Source: Betaproteobacteria bacterium
GTDB taxonomy: Bacteria > Pseudomonadota > Gammaproteobacteria > Tethybacterales > Tethybacteraceae
Assembly: GCA_026710225.1 (NCBI GenBank)
Contig: JAPORI010000156.1
Location: 1-8,561 of the forward strand
DNA length: 8,561 bases
Direction: 5' to 3'
Part shown: positions 7,760 to 8,561 of the stretch, piece after piece
Position numbering within the stretch: the stretch's first letter is position 1
Layout: each line of letters opens with the position of its first letter
Position numbers and translations under genes: made by a program
Notes under the pieces: generated by a model
What the model was told of the DNA's origin: nothing
The model's input: only the letters and a program-made list of their open reading frames with translations
Database searches by the model: none

Positions 7760-8561
7760 GTTGCCCAGCGGATCAGGCTTGACCAGGACACCAGCGAGCG
7801 CGCCTACATGGAGTCGATGAAAGATGCGGTGATCGCTTATGCAATGCGCAGCCGCACTCCGGGGGCAGTTGTGGATGCCGTTTTCACAAGGGGAGGGGCC
7901 GGGGTCACGAGAATCACCTTGCAAGTTAACGTTCCGGCCGGTCGCCCCTATCTGCCCTGTCCGGATATTGATGCCGACGGGCTCGAGGATCGGGCAACTG
8001 GCAAGGCAACCGGAGTGATGACTCTAACGGCGCTGTATGTTGAACCTCAGACTCTGGCCATGGATATTGATGAGTCTGGCAACTGTGTCGCTGACAAGGG
8101 GCTGTTTCCGTGGCGTACTCTGGGCACCAAACCGGCCGACTACTGGGGCCAGCACTATGACTATTATGTGCACCGGATGCTGGCCAATCCATTGCTGGGC
8201 TTTGACCAGTATTCGGCGGCGGCCGGCTACCTGCCCTTGCTTGCCGTCAGCGTTAAATCGGAAGGGTGCACCCAGGGCGACTGGCTGCCTGACAGTTCTG
8301 TTACCGTAGGCTATGTTCGGGGAGGCCGGGTTTCCGAGGGTGCGCTGGGCTATGTCGCCTTGGGCGACCCCGATCATTTTGCACCGGTGTTAATAGGTAG
8401 AAGCAACTATAACACTGATTATAGAGTTCTTGAGGCTGCCGAAACCAATACCGCGTTCGACGCCAATTTTCTGCAAGATCGCCGCCGGCTGGCGGATGGT
8501 AGCGGCGAGCAGGTTGAAGTGCTTCGCAACTGCTGGCTTCCGCTCAACAGTTTTCCTGCAC
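7676..8561 (+). CDS. Type IV pilin/pseudopilin-like protein with prepilin N-terminus, 3' partial
   Basis: GTG start, chosen for the GGAGG 8 nt upstream and because it places a prepilin signal at the N-terminus; its first bases overlap the TGA of the giant gene (GTGA). It is open for 295 codons to the right edge. Residues 1-5 (MKKRG) form a short basic leader. Predicted prepilin peptidase cleavage follows Gly5, leaving Tyr at +1 and Glu at +5, then a hydrophobic helix to about residue 28. Residues 40-56 resemble the amphipathic helix that follows in pilins. Residues 93-106 carry LPCPDIDADGLEDR, then Cys137, FPW at 144-146, LG at 149-150 and YWG at 156-158. From memory this order (CPDxDxDG, Cys, PW..LG, WG) marks a proteobacterial pilin-like family. 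The ~30 residues between the acidic loop and Cys137 look long. The protein would sit in the inner membrane and be assembled into a pilus or pseudopilus. Further Cys are at 198 and 286. Its exact role (major, minor or pseudopilin) cannot be told. Confidence 0.9.
   Translation, partial: MKKRGYSIIEAAIVLTAFMLLVGAMAWPVAQRIRLDQDTSERAYMESMKDAVIAYAMRSRTPGAVVDAVFTRGGAGVTRITLQVNVPAGRPYLPCPDIDADGLEDRATGKATGVMTLTALYVEPQTLAMDIDESGNCVADKGLFPWRTLGTKPADYWGQHYDYYVHRMLANPLLGFDQYSAAAGYLPLLAVSVKSEGCTQGDWLPDSSVTVGYVRGGRVSEGALGYVALGDPDHFAPVLIGRSNYNTDYRVLEAAETNTAFDANFLQDRRRLADGSGEQVEVLRNCWLPLNSFPA
7958..8086 (+). other. Cys-bounded acidic (possibly calcium-binding) loop of the pilin-like protein
   Basis: From Cys95 (codon 7958-7960) to Cys137 (8084-8086). 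It opens CPDIDADGLED, with Asp spacing like a calcium-binding loop, and contains a second acidic patch DIDESGNC just before the closing Cys. A disulfide between the two Cys is plausible for a periplasmic or extracellular protein. Metal binding is inferred from residue spacing alone. Confidence 0.6.

Noticed and set aside
12..7942. Repeated GCCGGCCGG palindromic strings as a protein-binding or uptake site
   Set aside because: Most copies are in frame and encode the PAG turn, so coding constraint explains them.
7376..8377. Antisense open frames over the end of the giant gene and the pilin-like gene
   Set aside because: They lie opposite well-supported coding sequence, have no convincing ribosome sites, and their translations look like His/Arg/Ser-rich shadow peptides.

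Overview
The window is a coding stretch from what looks like a Gram-negative bacterium, most likely a proteobacterium. The guess rests on the downstream pilin-like protein and on a GC-rich codon style: hand counts of sampled 60-base lines run from about 38% to 70% GC, mostly 50-65%. The genus cannot be named. Everything supportable is on the + strand, in two reading frames that overlap by four bases. No tRNA, rRNA, CRISPR array, insertion sequence, terminator or promoter was seen.

Region 1 (left edge to 7679) is one uninterrupted frame of at least 2558 codons that is already open at the left edge, so the true start lies upstream. The protein is giant, beta-rich in appearance and matches no family I recognise. 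It is rich in alternating Thr/Ser-hydrophobic stretches and in turn motifs of the form [L/I]-P-A-G-[S/T]. It has only six cysteines, as three local pairs in its second half. One acidic Cys-bounded loop (3846-3899) resembles the Cys-Asp loop of the downstream pilin-like protein. Its extreme C-terminus resembles, from memory, the C-terminus of large pilin-like proteins. Base composition along the gene is patchy, with AT-richer blocks around 1921-2160, 4840-5580, 6421-6600 and 6781-6960.

Region 2 (7676 to the right edge) starts at a GTG that overlaps the TGA of the giant gene and sits 8 nt after a GGAGG ribosome binding site. It encodes a pilin/pseudopilin-like protein with a class III (prepilin) signal, a CPDxDxDG-type loop, a second Cys, a PW..LG element and a WG element. 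It is still open after 295 codons, so its C-terminus is missing.

The two genes are probably co-transcribed and translationally coupled. The working idea, which is inference, is a surface or filament system in which the giant protein is either a substrate or partner of a type IV pilus/type II secretion-like machine, or itself a hugely expanded pilin-like protein whose N-terminal prepilin signal lies left of the window. No secretion ATPase, secretin, prepilin peptidase or platform protein is visible, so the machinery cannot be assigned.
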